Source: CAVTBX01 sp963733135 (GTDB taxonomy: Bacteria; Actinomycetota; Thermoleophilia; Gaiellales; Gaiellaceae). From it: DNA of 64,000 nucleotides. Positions 48,403-57,112 of this stretch are shown here, one piece after another (within the stretch, counting starts at the first letter, position 1; every line of letters begins with the position of its first letter). The stretch covers positions 124,001-188,000 of the forward strand of contig CAVTBX010000003.1 of assembly GCA_963733135.1 (NCBI GenBank), written 5' to 3'. Made by a program: the position numbers and the translations under genes. Under the pieces are notes generated by a model. The model saw only the letters and a program-made list of their open reading frames with translations. It did no database searches and was not told the origin of the DNA.

Positions 48403-48675
48403 ATGCCGAAGTACGTCATCGAGCGCGAAACGCCAGGGCTTGGTGAGGCAACGGTCGAGCAGCTACGCGAAGCATCGGCCAATTCGAACCAGGTGATCGC
48501 CGAACTGGGGCCGGAGATCAGCTGGCTCGAGAGCTTCGTCACCGACGACAAGATGTATTGCGTCTATGTCGCGTCGGGCGAGGACATCATCCTCGAGCAC
48601 GCCCGGTGCGCAGGCATTCCAGCAGATCGCATCTCGCGGATCGCCCACGTCGCCGACCCGTCCTGGGGGGAGTAG
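48403..48675 (+). CDS. DUF4242 protein (SCO4226-like)
   Basis: A 90-residue protein: KYVIERETPGLGEATVEQLREASANSNQVIAEL, then SWLESFVTDDKMYCVYVASGEDIILEHARCAGIPADRI. This is the DUF4242 ferredoxin-like fold; one Streptomyces member binds nickel, which I mention as known family background only. A strong GGAGAGGAGGGG site precedes the ATG. Divergent from and probably repressed by the TetR gene through the twin operators. Confidence 0.82.
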   Translation: MPKYVIERETPGLGEATVEQLREASANSNQVIAELGPEISWLESFVTDDKMYCVYVASGEDIILEHARCAGIPADRISRIAHVADPSWGE

Positions 48676-48798
48676 CCCGCCGGGGAGTGGCGCGGTTCAA
48701 TCCCTGCGGCAGCGCTCGGCCGTACAGACACGTGCGCGGCAGCGCGCACTCCTCACAAAGCGGTCGCGCCGAGCGACGGAGACGAGGCCGTACGCAAG

Positions 48799-48871
48799 TG
48801 GGCCGTGCAGGGATCGAACCTGCGACCTTGGGATTAAGAGTCCCCTGCTCTACCAGCTGAGCTAACGGCCC
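48799..48871 (-). tRNA. tRNA-Lys (anticodon CTT)
   Basis: A full cloverleaf reads on the minus strand: acceptor GGGCCGT/ACGGCCC, D arm GCTCAGCTGGTAGAGC, anticodon loop CTCTTAA (anticodon CTT), T arm with GGTTCGATCC, discriminator A. Length 73; CCA is not encoded. The outermost anticodon-stem pair is G-A. Confidence 0.96.
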
Positions 48872-49037
48872 GCGGCTGGCCAGTCTAGCGCGGGGCCGCG
48901 CGGCCCTAGGCCGTGCGCTGAAGGCGGCGGACGACGTACCACTCGAGGTCGCGCGTCGTGCGAAAGGCGAAGGAGAGGACGCCGACGCCGGCTTGGGTGA
49001 GGTGCTTCGTCATGGGCTCGTACCATTCGCCGCCGGC

Positions 49038-50099
49038 ATGAGGATCCTTTCCGTCATCGGCAATCGGCCGCAGTTCATAAAGTCCGCTCCCCTCTCGCTT
49101 GCGCTCCGAAGCCGCGCGGACGAGGTCGTCCTGCACACGGGCCAGCACTACGACCATGGCCTCTCGGAGGTCTTCTTCGAGGAGCTGGAGCTCGCTCCGC
49201 CGAAGCACCGGCTGGAGATCGGCTCCGGATCGCATGCCGAGCAGACCGGGCGCATGCTCCCCGGCATCGAGGCGGCGATCGACGAGGAGCGGCCGGACTG
49301 GGCCGTCGTCTTCGGAGACACGAACTCGACTCTCGCGGGCGCGCTCGCCGCTGCGAAGCTCGGCGTTCCCGTCGCGCACGTCGAGGCCGGACTTCGATCC
49401 TTCGATCGGACGATGCCCGAGGAGCTGAACAGAGTCCTCGTGGACACGCTCGCGGACGTCCTCCTCGCGCCGGCCGAGGCTGCGGTCGAGAACCTGCGAG
49501 CCGAGGGGATCACCGAGGGAGTCCACGTCGTCGGCGACGTGATGATGGACGCCAATCTCCGGCTGGCTCCCCTGGCGCGGGAACGCTCGACGGCGCTCGC
49601 CGACGTCGGAGTCGAGCCCGGGCGCTACCTCGTCCTGACGCTCCATCGCGCCGCCAACACGACACGTGGGCCGCTCCAGGACGTCGCCAGTGCGATCGGG
49701 GAGGTCGGAGAGCCCGTCGTCTTCCCGGTGCACCCGCGCACGCAGGCCGCTCTCGCCACCGCGGGCATCGAGCTGCCGGCGAATGTGCGCGTCCTGCCTC
49801 CGGCCGGCTACCTCGACTTCGCCGCCCTCGCCTCGCAGGCGCGCGCGATCCTCACCGACTCGGGCGGCCTCCAAAAGGAGGCGTACTGGTACGAGGTGCC
49901 GTGCATCACGCTCCGGACGACGACGGAGTGGATGGAGACGCTCGACACCGGCTGGAACCGGCTCGTCGGCACCGACCCCGCTGGGATCGTCGCAGCCGTA
50001 CGCGCGGCGGGGCCGGGCAAGGAGCACCCGCAGCTCTACGGCGACGGCCACGCGGCTGATCGGATCGCAGACCTCCTCTGTAGCCTTCGCGCGCGATGA
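49038..50099 (+). CDS. wecB: UDP-N-acetylglucosamine 2-epimerase (non-hydrolysing)
   Basis: A 353-residue enzyme converting UDP-GlcNAc to UDP-ManNAc. It begins MRILSVIGNRPQFIKSAPL and has GDTNSTLAGALAA near 93, HVEAGLRSFDRTMPEELNR near 114, LTLHRAANT near 206 and DSGGLQKEAYW near 276, all active-site segments. It opens a three-gene cluster (epimerase, Gfo/Idh/MocA reductase, hexapeptide acyltransferase) for an acylated amino sugar of the cell surface. Confidence 0.94.
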   Translation: MRILSVIGNRPQFIKSAPLSLALRSRADEVVLHTGQHYDHGLSEVFFEELELAPPKHRLEIGSGSHAEQTGRMLPGIEAAIDEERPDWAVVFGDTNSTLAGALAAAKLGVPVAHVEAGLRSFDRTMPEELNRVLVDTLADVLLAPAEAAVENLRAEGITEGVHVVGDVMMDANLRLAPLARERSTALADVGVEPGRYLVLTLHRAANTTRGPLQDVASAIGEVGEPVVFPVHPRTQAALATAGIELPANVRVLPPAGYLDFAALASQARAILTDSGGLQKEAYWYEVPCITLRTTTEWMETLDTGWNRLVGTDPAGIVAAVRAAGPGKEHPQLYGDGHAADRIADLLCSLRAR

Positions 50100-51091
50100 C
50101 CCGCGGAGACGTACGCATCGGGCTCGTCGGGCTCGGCTACTGGGGGCCCAACCTGGCGCGGAACTTCGGCGCCATTCCGGCCCTGGAGCTCACATGGCTC
50201 TGCGACTCGAACCCCGAGAAGCTGGCCCGGATTGCAGCCCAGCACCCGGGCGCGCAGACGACCACGGACTTCGACGAGCTACTGGCCGACCCGGAGCTCG
50301 ACGCCATCGCGATAGCGACCCCGGTCGTAACCCACGCCGAGCTGGCGAGCCGCGCGCTCGCCGCCGGCAAGCACGTCTTCGTCGAGAAGCCGATGGCGCT
50401 CGCCGAGGAAGAGGCCGAAGAGCTCGTCGCGCTGGCCGAGGAACGCGGCCTCGTGCTCATGCCCGGGCACCTGCTCCTCTACCACCCAGGCGTCCGCATG
50501 CTGAAGGAGCTCGTGCTCTCGGGCGAGCTCGGCGACGTCCTCTACGTGTACGGGAACCGCCAGAACCTCGGGCAGGTCCGTAAGGACGAGAATGCCCTCG
50601 GATCGCTAGGCGCGCACGACCTCGCTGTGATCCTCTACCTCCTCGAGGAGGAGCCGGTCGAGTGCCACGCGCACGGGGAGTCGTTCCTCCGGGACGGCGT
50701 CGAAGATGTCGTCTTCTGCTTCCTCCGCTTCCCGTCCGGCAAGGTCGCACACATGCACCTCTCCTGGCTCGACCCGCACAAGATGCGTCGCATGACCGTC
50801 GTCGGCACGTCCAAGATGGCCGTGTTCGACGACATGGAGCTCGACCGCAAGGTGACGGTCTACGACAAGGCGGCCGAGCAGCCGCTCGGAACGTACGGCG
50901 AGTGGCAGACGCGCACCGGGGACATCTTCATCCCCCGGATCCCGAACGACGAGCCGCTCCGCCTCGAGTGCGAGCACTTCCTCGGGCTCGTTCGCGGCGA
51001 GGGCGATCGAGGCGAGCCGGCGCGCGGTGGGCTCGCCATCGTCAGGGTCCTCGAAGCGCTTCAGCGCTCGCTGGAGCGGGAACCCGTGTGA
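50096..51091 (+). CDS. Gfo/Idh/MocA-family sugar oxidoreductase
   Basis: A 331-residue enzyme with Rossmann motif GLVGLGYWGPNLARNF near 8, the catalytic-lysine motif KHVFVEKPMAL near 95 and the C-terminal domain with GAHDLAVILYLL. Members oxidise sugars in nucleotide-sugar pathways (e.g. WlbA). ATGA overlap with wecB and with the acyltransferase gene places it in one pathway. Exact substrate not shown. Confidence 0.9.
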   Translation: MTRGDVRIGLVGLGYWGPNLARNFGAIPALELTWLCDSNPEKLARIAAQHPGAQTTTDFDELLADPELDAIAIATPVVTHAELASRALAAGKHVFVEKPMALAEEEAEELVALAEERGLVLMPGHLLLYHPGVRMLKELVLSGELGDVLYVYGNRQNLGQVRKDENALGSLGAHDLAVILYLLEEEPVECHAHGESFLRDGVEDVVFCFLRFPSGKVAHMHLSWLDPHKMRRMTVVGTSKMAVFDDMELDRKVTVYDKAAEQPLGTYGEWQTRTGDIFIPRIPNDEPLRLECEHFLGLVRGEGDRGEPARGGLAIVRVLEALQRSLEREPV

Positions 51092-51723
51092 CGGTCGCGG
51101 CGACCGCGGTCGTCTACGACGACACGCGGCTGGGAGAGGGCGTCGCGATTGGCGACCACGCCGTGGTCGGGAAGCCGCCGACCCTTGGGCCGCGCTCCAC
51201 GGCGACCGCGGGGCATCTTTCGCCCCTCGAGCTCGGGGACGGGTGCGCGATTCTCGCCGGCGCGATCGTCTTCGCGGGATCGCGGCTCGGTCGCGGCGTC
51301 ATCATCGGGGATCAGGCCTGCGTGCGGGAGCGCTGCGAGCTCGGAGACGAGGTCGTCGTCGGGCGCGGCGCCTTCGTCGAGAACGATGTCGTCGTAGGGG
51401 CGCGCACCAAGATCCAGGCGAACGCGTACCTGACCGCCTACAGCGTGGTGGAGGAGGACGTCTTCATCGCCCCGTGTGTCGTGACGACGAACGACAACTT
51501 CATGGGCCGCACCGAGCGCCGCCACGCCCTGCGTCGTGGCCCGACGATTCGCCGCGGTGCGAGGATCGGCGGCGGCGCAGTCCTGCTCCCGGGGATCGAG
51601 GTCGGGGAAGAGGCATTCGTCGGCGCCGGCGCCGTCGTGCTACGGGACGTCCCAGCCCGCGCTGTCGTGGTCGGAAACCCCGCGCGGCAGATCAGGGACG
51701 TGCCGGACGAGGAGCTGATCTAG
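51088..51723 (+). CDS. Left-handed beta-helix acyltransferase
   Basis: A 211-residue hexapeptide-repeat protein: repeated [LIV]-G-x4 units from VYDDTRLGEGVAIGDHAVVG through IGGGAVLLPGIEVGEEAFVGAGAVVLRDVPARAVVVGNPARQIR. This resembles WlbB/WbpD-type sugar N-acetyltransferases. The GTG at 51088 overlaps the reductase stop. It probably acetylates the amino sugar made by the neighbouring enzymes, though no transaminase is in the cluster. Confidence 0.88.
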   Translation: MTVAATAVVYDDTRLGEGVAIGDHAVVGKPPTLGPRSTATAGHLSPLELGDGCAILAGAIVFAGSRLGRGVIIGDQACVRERCELGDEVVVGRGAFVENDVVVGARTKIQANAYLTAYSVVEEDVFIAPCVVTTNDNFMGRTERRHALRRGPTIRRGARIGGGAVLLPGIEVGEEAFVGAGAVVLRDVPARAVVVGNPARQIRDVPDEELI

Positions 51724-53081
51724 CCTGGCCGGGCTCCGGCGGCGGCTTCGACCTTGACCAGCCGGCCGTTGCTCGTTCCGCGCGCCGAGGCGACGCGGTA
51801 CTCACGGGACACGCTCGGGCTCACGCGCGTTGCGAAGCGCGCGTCGTCCGTCAGCTCGAGCTCCTTGCGCTCTTTCCACTCGCCCCCTGGAAGCCGGCTC
51901 TCGAGCCAGGCCGTTCCGACCGAGCGTGCCACTCCTCTCAGCATCACGCTCTGGCCGCGCTCGATCTTGCCACGCCCCGGAACGAGATTCAGGACGCCGA
52001 CACGGAACCAGCTCGACTTGAGCGCGAGCAGGTAGCGCACGCTCTCTCCGGAGATCGCGGTCTCGCCGCCAGAGCCCCGGAGCACAACCGTTCCTGCGCG
52101 ACGTGAAGGGTTCACGCTGACGACGACGTCGCGAAGCGTGCCCGCCACGTAGCTGGCGAGCCGGGCGTCCAGCGTCGAGCGCGCGAAGCGGGTTGGGCCC
52201 CAGGAATGATGGGGCGAGATCGTGTCCCAACGATCGCGCACGGAGCGGAGGTAGGGCAGCGGGCTCGAGCCCCACACGTCCTCGTTGGCCGCCGTTCGGC
52301 CGCCTGAGCTGGAGTAGAAAAAGGTCGTCGCGAGCCCGCCGCTCCAGCGGCGCACCTCGTTGGCGGTCGCCCTGATGGCCGCGTTCGTGGAGGGCTCCTC
52401 GGCAAGAACGCCGTTGTAGACCTGGTCGCGCGTGTCGTCGTAGACGTCGAAGTACGTTCCCGTGGTCAGGTTCGCGAGCCCGTAGGAGCGGGCGGCGACC
52501 GCTTGTGCCTTCAGCGCCTCCGGATGCCATGACGGCGGCATCTCGTCCGGCACGACTCCCTGGAGGTAGGGCTGGAGGCCGACGTGGTTGACGACCGAGA
52601 GCCCGGAGCCCGGCTTGTGGAGGACCACCGAGCCGCGATACACCTGTCCGTCGACCGAAAGCGGGCCGCCGCTCACCCGGTCGAACGTCACCGGTGCCGA
52701 GAGCTTCCGTTTCTTGCCGCCGGCCCGCATCTCGAGCCTCGGACGGACCGTCCGCGAGCCCGCGGGCAGCTCCCAGGAGCGCCCCCGACCGTCCTCGACG
52801 GTCCAGGCAGATCCCGAGCTGACCGTCACGCTCGAGCGCCCGACGTCGAGGAGGACGCGAATCTTCGTCTTGGACGCGGTGCCCGCCCAGGTGTCTCGGT
52901 AGAAGTGGTCGAGGATCCAGCGGTAGCTCTTGCCGTGCAGCGCATAACCCTGCGCCCCGTACTGCGGCATCCCGATCCCGTGCCCCCAGCCCTTCCCCCA
53001 TACGTAGAAGACGGGCGCAGCCGACGCGCTAGGCGCACCGACGAGCGCAAGCAGAACCGCAGTGAGGAGGAGGCGACGCAC
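51720..53081 (-). CDS. SpoIID/LytB-domain secreted protein
   Basis: A 453-residue exported protein. The start at 53081 gives a signal peptide (VRRLLLTAVLLALVGAPSASA-A). VWGKGWGHGIGMPQYGAQGYA near 27 and YLQGVVPDEMPPSWHPEALKAQAVAARSYGLA near 185 are SpoIID/LytB motifs; known members bind or cleave peptidoglycan or stimulate amidases. A C-terminal beta-rich region follows. Convergent four-base overlap with the acyltransferase gene; divergent from the kinase. Confidence 0.87.
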   Translation of the reverse strand: MRRLLLTAVLLALVGAPSASAAPVFYVWGKGWGHGIGMPQYGAQGYALHGKSYRWILDHFYRDTWAGTASKTKIRVLLDVGRSSVTVSSGSAWTVEDGRGRSWELPAGSRTVRPRLEMRAGGKKRKLSAPVTFDRVSGGPLSVDGQVYRGSVVLHKPGSGLSVVNHVGLQPYLQGVVPDEMPPSWHPEALKAQAVAARSYGLANLTTGTYFDVYDDTRDQVYNGVLAEEPSTNAAIRATANEVRRWSGGLATTFFYSSSGGRTAANEDVWGSSPLPYLRSVRDRWDTISPHHSWGPTRFARSTLDARLASYVAGTLRDVVVSVNPSRRAGTVVLRGSGGETAISGESVRYLLALKSSWFRVGVLNLVPGRGKIERGQSVMLRGVARSVGTAWLESRLPGGEWKERKELELTDDARFATRVSPSVSREYRVASARGTSNGRLVKVEAAAGARPG

Positions 53082-53205
53082 CGGAACTCTGTGACCCCTG
53101 ATCGGCAGCAGGCTAGCGCGGCCTCGTAAGGATTCGGTGAATCTGCAGGGCTTCGCTTTCGCCGACGCGCGTTTCGATGCGTGCCCGGACGGCAACCTCT
53201 TCTCC

Positions 53206-54639
53206 ATGGCGGATGTGCGGCTTCCCGACCGCTATGCCTCACCGCGGCCGATCGGACGCGGCGGCATGGGCGAGATCTTCGTGGCCGAGGACACGGTTCT
53301 CGGCCGCCGCGTCGCGATCAAGCTGCTGGATGAGCGCTTCGCGCGTGACGAGCAGGTCCGGGCGAGGTTCAAGCGGGAAGCTCTGACCGCGGCCAAGCTC
53401 TCGAGCCACCCGAACATCGTCACGATCTTCGACGTCGGCGAAGCCGACGGGCGTCCCTTCATCGTCATGGAGCACCTGTCCGGCGGCACGATCGCGGATC
53501 GCGTACGCGGCGGTCTCGTTGCCTTCAAGGAGGCGCTCGGGTGGCTTGCGCAGGCGGCCTCGGCGCTCGACGAGGCGCACGCGGCAGGTGTCATCCACCG
53601 GGACGTGAAGCCCGCCAACCTCCTCCTGGACGACCGCGACAACGTCCACGTGGGGGATTTTGGGATCGCGCGAGTCGCCGGTGAGACGACGAGCGGAATG
53701 ACCGCCGTCGGCACGATCCTCGGGACCGCGGGCTACCTCTCGCCCGAGCAGGCCCGCGGCGAGCCCGTAACCTCGGCAAGCGACGTCTACGCGCTCGGGA
53801 TCGTCGCGTACGAGCTCCTGACGGGCGGGCGTCCCTTCGAGGGCGGCTCCGCGACCGCGGAAGCCGCGGCTCACATCAACCAGCCGGTGCCCTACGCGTC
53901 CGAATCTGGCACCGGGCTCCCTCGCGAGATCGACGGGGTCTTCGCGCGCGCCCTCGCCAAGCAGCCGCACGAGCGGTACGCGACCGCAGCCGAGTTCGTG
54001 GAGGAGCTTCGCCGCGTCCTCTTCGGACGCCTCGAGCCGTCGCGCGTCGCCCCTGCGGCCGCGCGACCGAGCCGGGCAAGGAAGTCCAGCTCGAGCACCG
54101 TGCCCGCCGTGGTCGCCGCCCTCGTGCTCGCTGCACTCGCCGCCGGCGGCGTCCTCGCCGCGGTCATGGCGTCGGGCGGCGACGGTGAGAGTGGGCAGAC
54201 GCAGCCCGCGGACGTGAAAACGGTCACCCAGCAGACGACCATCGAGGGCGAACCGACGACCGTGCTCCAGACCACCACGGCCGAGACGTCGACCGAGGCG
54301 CCAACCGAGAGCGCGCCTCCGGACCAGACCGGCGGCGGGGGCGGACTCGTCTCGGATGACGAGGCCGTCGCGCTGACCGACCAGGCGACCGCGTTCATGA
54401 ACGACGGCGACTACGAGAGCGCGCTCCCACTCGCGCGCCGCGCCTACCGGAGCCTCCGCGGCTCGGGCCAGCTGTACGAGGCGTACGCGGCCTACAACAC
54501 AGGGAAGTCATGGATCGAGCTCGGCAACTGCAACAAGGGACTCCCCCTCCTGGACGCCTCGGAGGAGATCCAGGGGCAGCGAAGCGAGATCGACCAGGCC
54601 CGCGCGCAGTGCTCCTCGGAAGAAGGGGGAGACGACTAG
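53206..54639 (+). CDS. Membrane serine/threonine protein kinase (PknB-like)
   Basis: A 477-residue kinase: glycine loop IGRGGMGEIF near 16, VAIKLL lysine, catalytic loop HRDVKPANLLL near 134, DFGIAR and activation segment GTAGYLSPEQAR. A single transmembrane helix (VVAALVLAALAAGGVLAAVMA near 305-327), a Thr-rich stretch and an extracellular TPR-like helical region (DQATAFMNDGDYESALPLARRAY) follow instead of PASTA repeats. The ATG at 53206 is preferred to one at 53137. It may sense an envelope signal. Confidence 0.93.
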   Translation: MADVRLPDRYASPRPIGRGGMGEIFVAEDTVLGRRVAIKLLDERFARDEQVRARFKREALTAAKLSSHPNIVTIFDVGEADGRPFIVMEHLSGGTIADRVRGGLVAFKEALGWLAQAASALDEAHAAGVIHRDVKPANLLLDDRDNVHVGDFGIARVAGETTSGMTAVGTILGTAGYLSPEQARGEPVTSASDVYALGIVAYELLTGGRPFEGGSATAEAAAHINQPVPYASESGTGLPREIDGVFARALAKQPHERYATAAEFVEELRRVLFGRLEPSRVAPAAARPSRARKSSSSTVPAVVAALVLAALAAGGVLAAVMASGGDGESGQTQPADVKTVTQQTTIEGEPTTVLQTTTAETSTEAPTESAPPDQTGGGGGLVSDDEAVALTDQATAFMNDGDYESALPLARRAYRSLRGSGQLYEAYAAYNTGKSWIELGNCNKGLPLLDASEEIQGQRSEIDQARAQCSSEEGGDD

Positions 54640-55625
54640 TCCGTCAGGCGCGCGGCGTACTGGCGAGCGTAGTACTCGCGGTACTCGCCAGACTTGAGCG
54701 GCTCCCACCAGTCGCGACGGTCTCGATACCAGGCCACGGTCTCGGCCAGACCCTCCGAGAAGGAGCGGGCGGGCGCCCAGCCGAGTAAGCGGAGCTTCGA
54801 CGAGTCGAGGGAGTAGCGACGGTCATGACCGGGACGGTCGTCCACGTGCCGAACGAGGGCGCGGTCGGCTCCCGCCAACTCCAGGATCTTCTCGGTGATC
54901 TCGATGTTCTCGTGCTCGTCGCCGGCCCCGACGTTGTAGACCTCACCGGGGCCACCCTCCCGAAGGACGAGCTCCACGGCCGCACAGTGGTCGTCTACAT
55001 AGAGCCAGTCGCGCACCTGGCGGCCGTCGCCGTACACGGGCAGCGGCTCACCATCGAGCGCATTCGTGACGAAGAGCGGGACGAGCTTCTCCGGGTACTG
55101 GTGGGACCCGTAGGTGTTCGAGCCGCGCGTGACAGATGCGTCGACGGCGTGGGTGCGGCAGTACGCGAGCACCTGGAGGTCGCCGCCCGCCTTCGAGGCC
55201 GAGTAGGGGCTCGAAGGTCGTAGCGGGTCGTCCTCCCGAGCTGCGCGGCCTGGTTCGACGTCTCCGTACACCTCGTCGGTGGAGACCTGGACGAAGCGCG
55301 CTCCGGTCGTCCGCGCCCATTCGAGCAGGACATGGGTGCCGAGGACGTCTGTCCGGACGAAGTCGCCGGCGGCGAGGATGGAGCGATCGACGTGCGTCTC
55401 GGCGGCGAAGTTGACGACGGCCTCGCAGCCCTCCCCCGCGGACCTGACCGCGTCGGAGTCCGCTATGTCCCCTTGAACGAACGAGTGCTCGACGCCCTCG
55501 AGGTTGGCCAGGTTCCCGGAGTAGGTGAGCTTGTCCAGGACGACGACCTCGTCGCCCCGCCCCGCCAGCCGGCGGACGAAGTGACTACCGATGAAACCGG
55601 CTCCACCTGTGACGAGCACCCGCAC
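54636..55625 (-). CDS. rmlB: dTDP-glucose 4,6-dehydratase
   Basis: A 329-residue SDR enzyme, second step of dTDP-L-rhamnose synthesis. TGGAGFIGSH at the N terminus binds NAD, STDEVYGDV and YSASKAGGD hold the catalytic residues, and THVDRSI and RDWLYVDDHC are family segments. Last gene of a leftward rmlA-C-D-B run; it is separated from rmlD by a 231-bp gap holding structured element D. Convergent four-base overlap with the kinase gene. Confidence 0.95.
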   Translation of the reverse strand: MRVLVTGGAGFIGSHFVRRLAGRGDEVVVLDKLTYSGNLANLEGVEHSFVQGDIADSDAVRSAGEGCEAVVNFAAETHVDRSILAAGDFVRTDVLGTHVLLEWARTTGARFVQVSTDEVYGDVEPGRAAREDDPLRPSSPYSASKAGGDLQVLAYCRTHAVDASVTRGSNTYGSHQYPEKLVPLFVTNALDGEPLPVYGDGRQVRDWLYVDDHCAAVELVLREGGPGEVYNVGAGDEHENIEITEKILELAGADRALVRHVDDRPGHDRRYSLDSSKLRLLGWAPARSFSEGLAETVAWYRDRRDWWEPLKSGEYREYYARQYAARLTD

Positions 55626-55675
55626 TACCCAGCATTATCGGGGTCTTCCGGGCGGACCCTTGCGTGGGTTGTGCC

Positions 55676-55858
55676 AGGAGGGTTTGGCGGAGAAGTCTTC
55701 GTTGTTGGGGTGACACGCCTGCGCGTCTGGTTTCCACGCAAGGACGCAGGGAGTGTTCGTACCGTGGAGTTTGGACGCGGATGCGTGCGACTGAGGACGC
55801 CGCCTCGGGGCGAGCAGCTCAGCCCGGCGGCTCAACGGCTTCTCCGCCAAACCCTCCT
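55676..55858 (+). repeat. TIR-stem structured element, copy D
   Basis: Perfect 20-bp terminal inverted repeats (AGGAGGGTTTGGCGGAGAAG, 55676-55695; complement 55839-55858). The inner stem GTTGTTGGG/CCCGGCGGC (55701-55709/55823-55831) pairs fully only if G-U is allowed, which points to plus-strand RNA. It shares GCAAGGACGCAGGG (55738-55751), GAGGACGCCGC (55793-55803) and CGGCTCAA (55828-55835) with copy C. The right arm overlaps the rmlD stop codon; the element lies antisense within the rml operon. Confidence 0.85.
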
Positions 55859-56654
55859 AGCGACCGAGGCGCGCGAGACATTCGCGCAGGCCCTCGCGCC
55901 AGTGGGGAAGGCGCGGAGCGCCCTGGCGCTCAGTCCGGAGCACGGAGTACCGCGGGCGCGGGGCAGGGCGACCCAGCTCCTCGGTGGAGATCGGCGCGAC
56001 ACGGCACGCGAGGCCAGCCTCGTCGAAGATCGTGGAGGCGAACTCGGCCCAGGTGCAATCCCCGTCCGCCGCGACGTGCCAGATTCCATGCTCGCGGCCC
56101 ACGAGCTCCCGCGTTCCTTCCGCCAGGTGCCCCACGTATGTCGGAGAGCCGCGCTGGTCGTCGACGACTCGCACCTCGTCCTGCTCGGCGCCGAGGCGGA
56201 GCATCGTCGTGACGAAGTTGTGCCCGGTCGGCCCGAAGAGCCACGAGGACCGAACGACCCAGGCGCTCTCTCCGGCCGCCGCCTCGCCGTGGAGCTTCGT
56301 GCGACCGTAGGCCGAGAGCGGGGCGGGCGCGTCGGACTCGACGTACGGCCTGTCTTTCGACCCGTCGAACACGTAGTCCGTCGAGAAGTAGACGAGCGGC
56401 GCTCCCAGCTCGGCCACGTGCTTCGTCCCGCCCACATTGACCGCCGCGGCTTCCTGGGGATCGTCCTCGGCGCCGTCCACGTCAGTCCACGCAGCCGCGT
56501 GGAGGACGAGGTCGAGCTTGCCGAGGTCGCGCGGCGGCGGCAGCGTCACGTCCCAGTCGGCCCGAGTGAGAGCCACAACGTCGTCGTCTGCGAACTCCTC
56601 AACTAGCGCCCGACCAAGCTGGCCGCCGGCGCCGGTGACGAGCACACGCCTCAC
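55857..56654 (-). CDS. rmlD: dTDP-4-dehydrorhamnose reductase
   Basis: A 265-residue SDR enzyme making dTDP-L-rhamnose. TGAGGQLGRAL at the N terminus, AAAWTDVDGAE, STDYVFDG near 92 and YGRTKLHGE (YxxxK) near 116 are all present; SSWLFGPTGHNFV follows. Its start overlaps the rmlC stop; its stop lies in the terminal repeat of element D. Somewhat shorter than the usual 285-300 residues. Confidence 0.93.
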   Translation of the reverse strand: MRRVLVTGAGGQLGRALVEEFADDDVVALTRADWDVTLPPPRDLGKLDLVLHAAAWTDVDGAEDDPQEAAAVNVGGTKHVAELGAPLVYFSTDYVFDGSKDRPYVESDAPAPLSAYGRTKLHGEAAAGESAWVVRSSWLFGPTGHNFVTTMLRLGAEQDEVRVVDDQRGSPTYVGHLAEGTRELVGREHGIWHVAADGDCTWAEFASTIFDEAGLACRVAPISTEELGRPAPRPRYSVLRTERQGAPRLPHWREGLRECLARLGR

Positions 56655-57112
56655 GCCGAGGCGTCGCGGGCCGAGAGGATCGGCTCCTGCGTGCTCCAGA
56701 GGTGCTTGACGCGCGGATCGGCCCAGGACACGCCGTGCTCGTCGGGATCGGCCGGGTCGTACTCCTCGGTGACGTGGTAGCAGAAGAGGAGATCCGTGAG
56801 CGCCTCGAAGCCGTGCGCGAGATGGCCCGGGATCCAGAGGGCAACCGGGTTCTCGTCGCCGATGTCGACGGAGAACGTCTCACCGCTTTCCCGGTCGAGC
56901 ACCACCACGCGGGCCGTGCCTCGCAGGCACGCGAAGAGGTCGTCCTGGCCGCGCTCGTGGTAATGGAGCCCACGGATCACGCCTCGGCGCGAGTACGAGA
57001 CGTTCGTCTGCCGAAGCGGCTTCGGGAGCCGGCTGTCCCGCCGGAGCTCGTAGAACGACCCCCGCTCGTCCTCGAAGAACTCGAGCGGAATGACCTCGAG
57101 ACCCACGATCAT
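56651..57112 (-). CDS. rmlC: dTDP-4-dehydrorhamnose 3,5-epimerase-like cupin
   Basis: A 153-residue cupin epimerase: FFEDERGSFYELRR near 12, QTNVSYSRRGVIRGLHYHERGQ (active-site His) near 35-57, VALWIPGHLAHGFEAL near 90 and the CYHVTEEYDP segment. Shorter than canonical RmlC (about 180-200), matching a compact subgroup. ATGA overlaps with rmlA and rmlD place it in the rhamnose operon. Confidence 0.9.
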   Translation of the reverse strand: MIVGLEVIPLEFFEDERGSFYELRRDSRLPKPLRQTNVSYSRRGVIRGLHYHERGQDDLFACLRGTARVVVLDRESGETFSVDIGDENPVALWIPGHLAHGFEALTDLLFCYHVTEEYDPADPDEHGVSWADPRVKHLWSTQEPILSARDASA

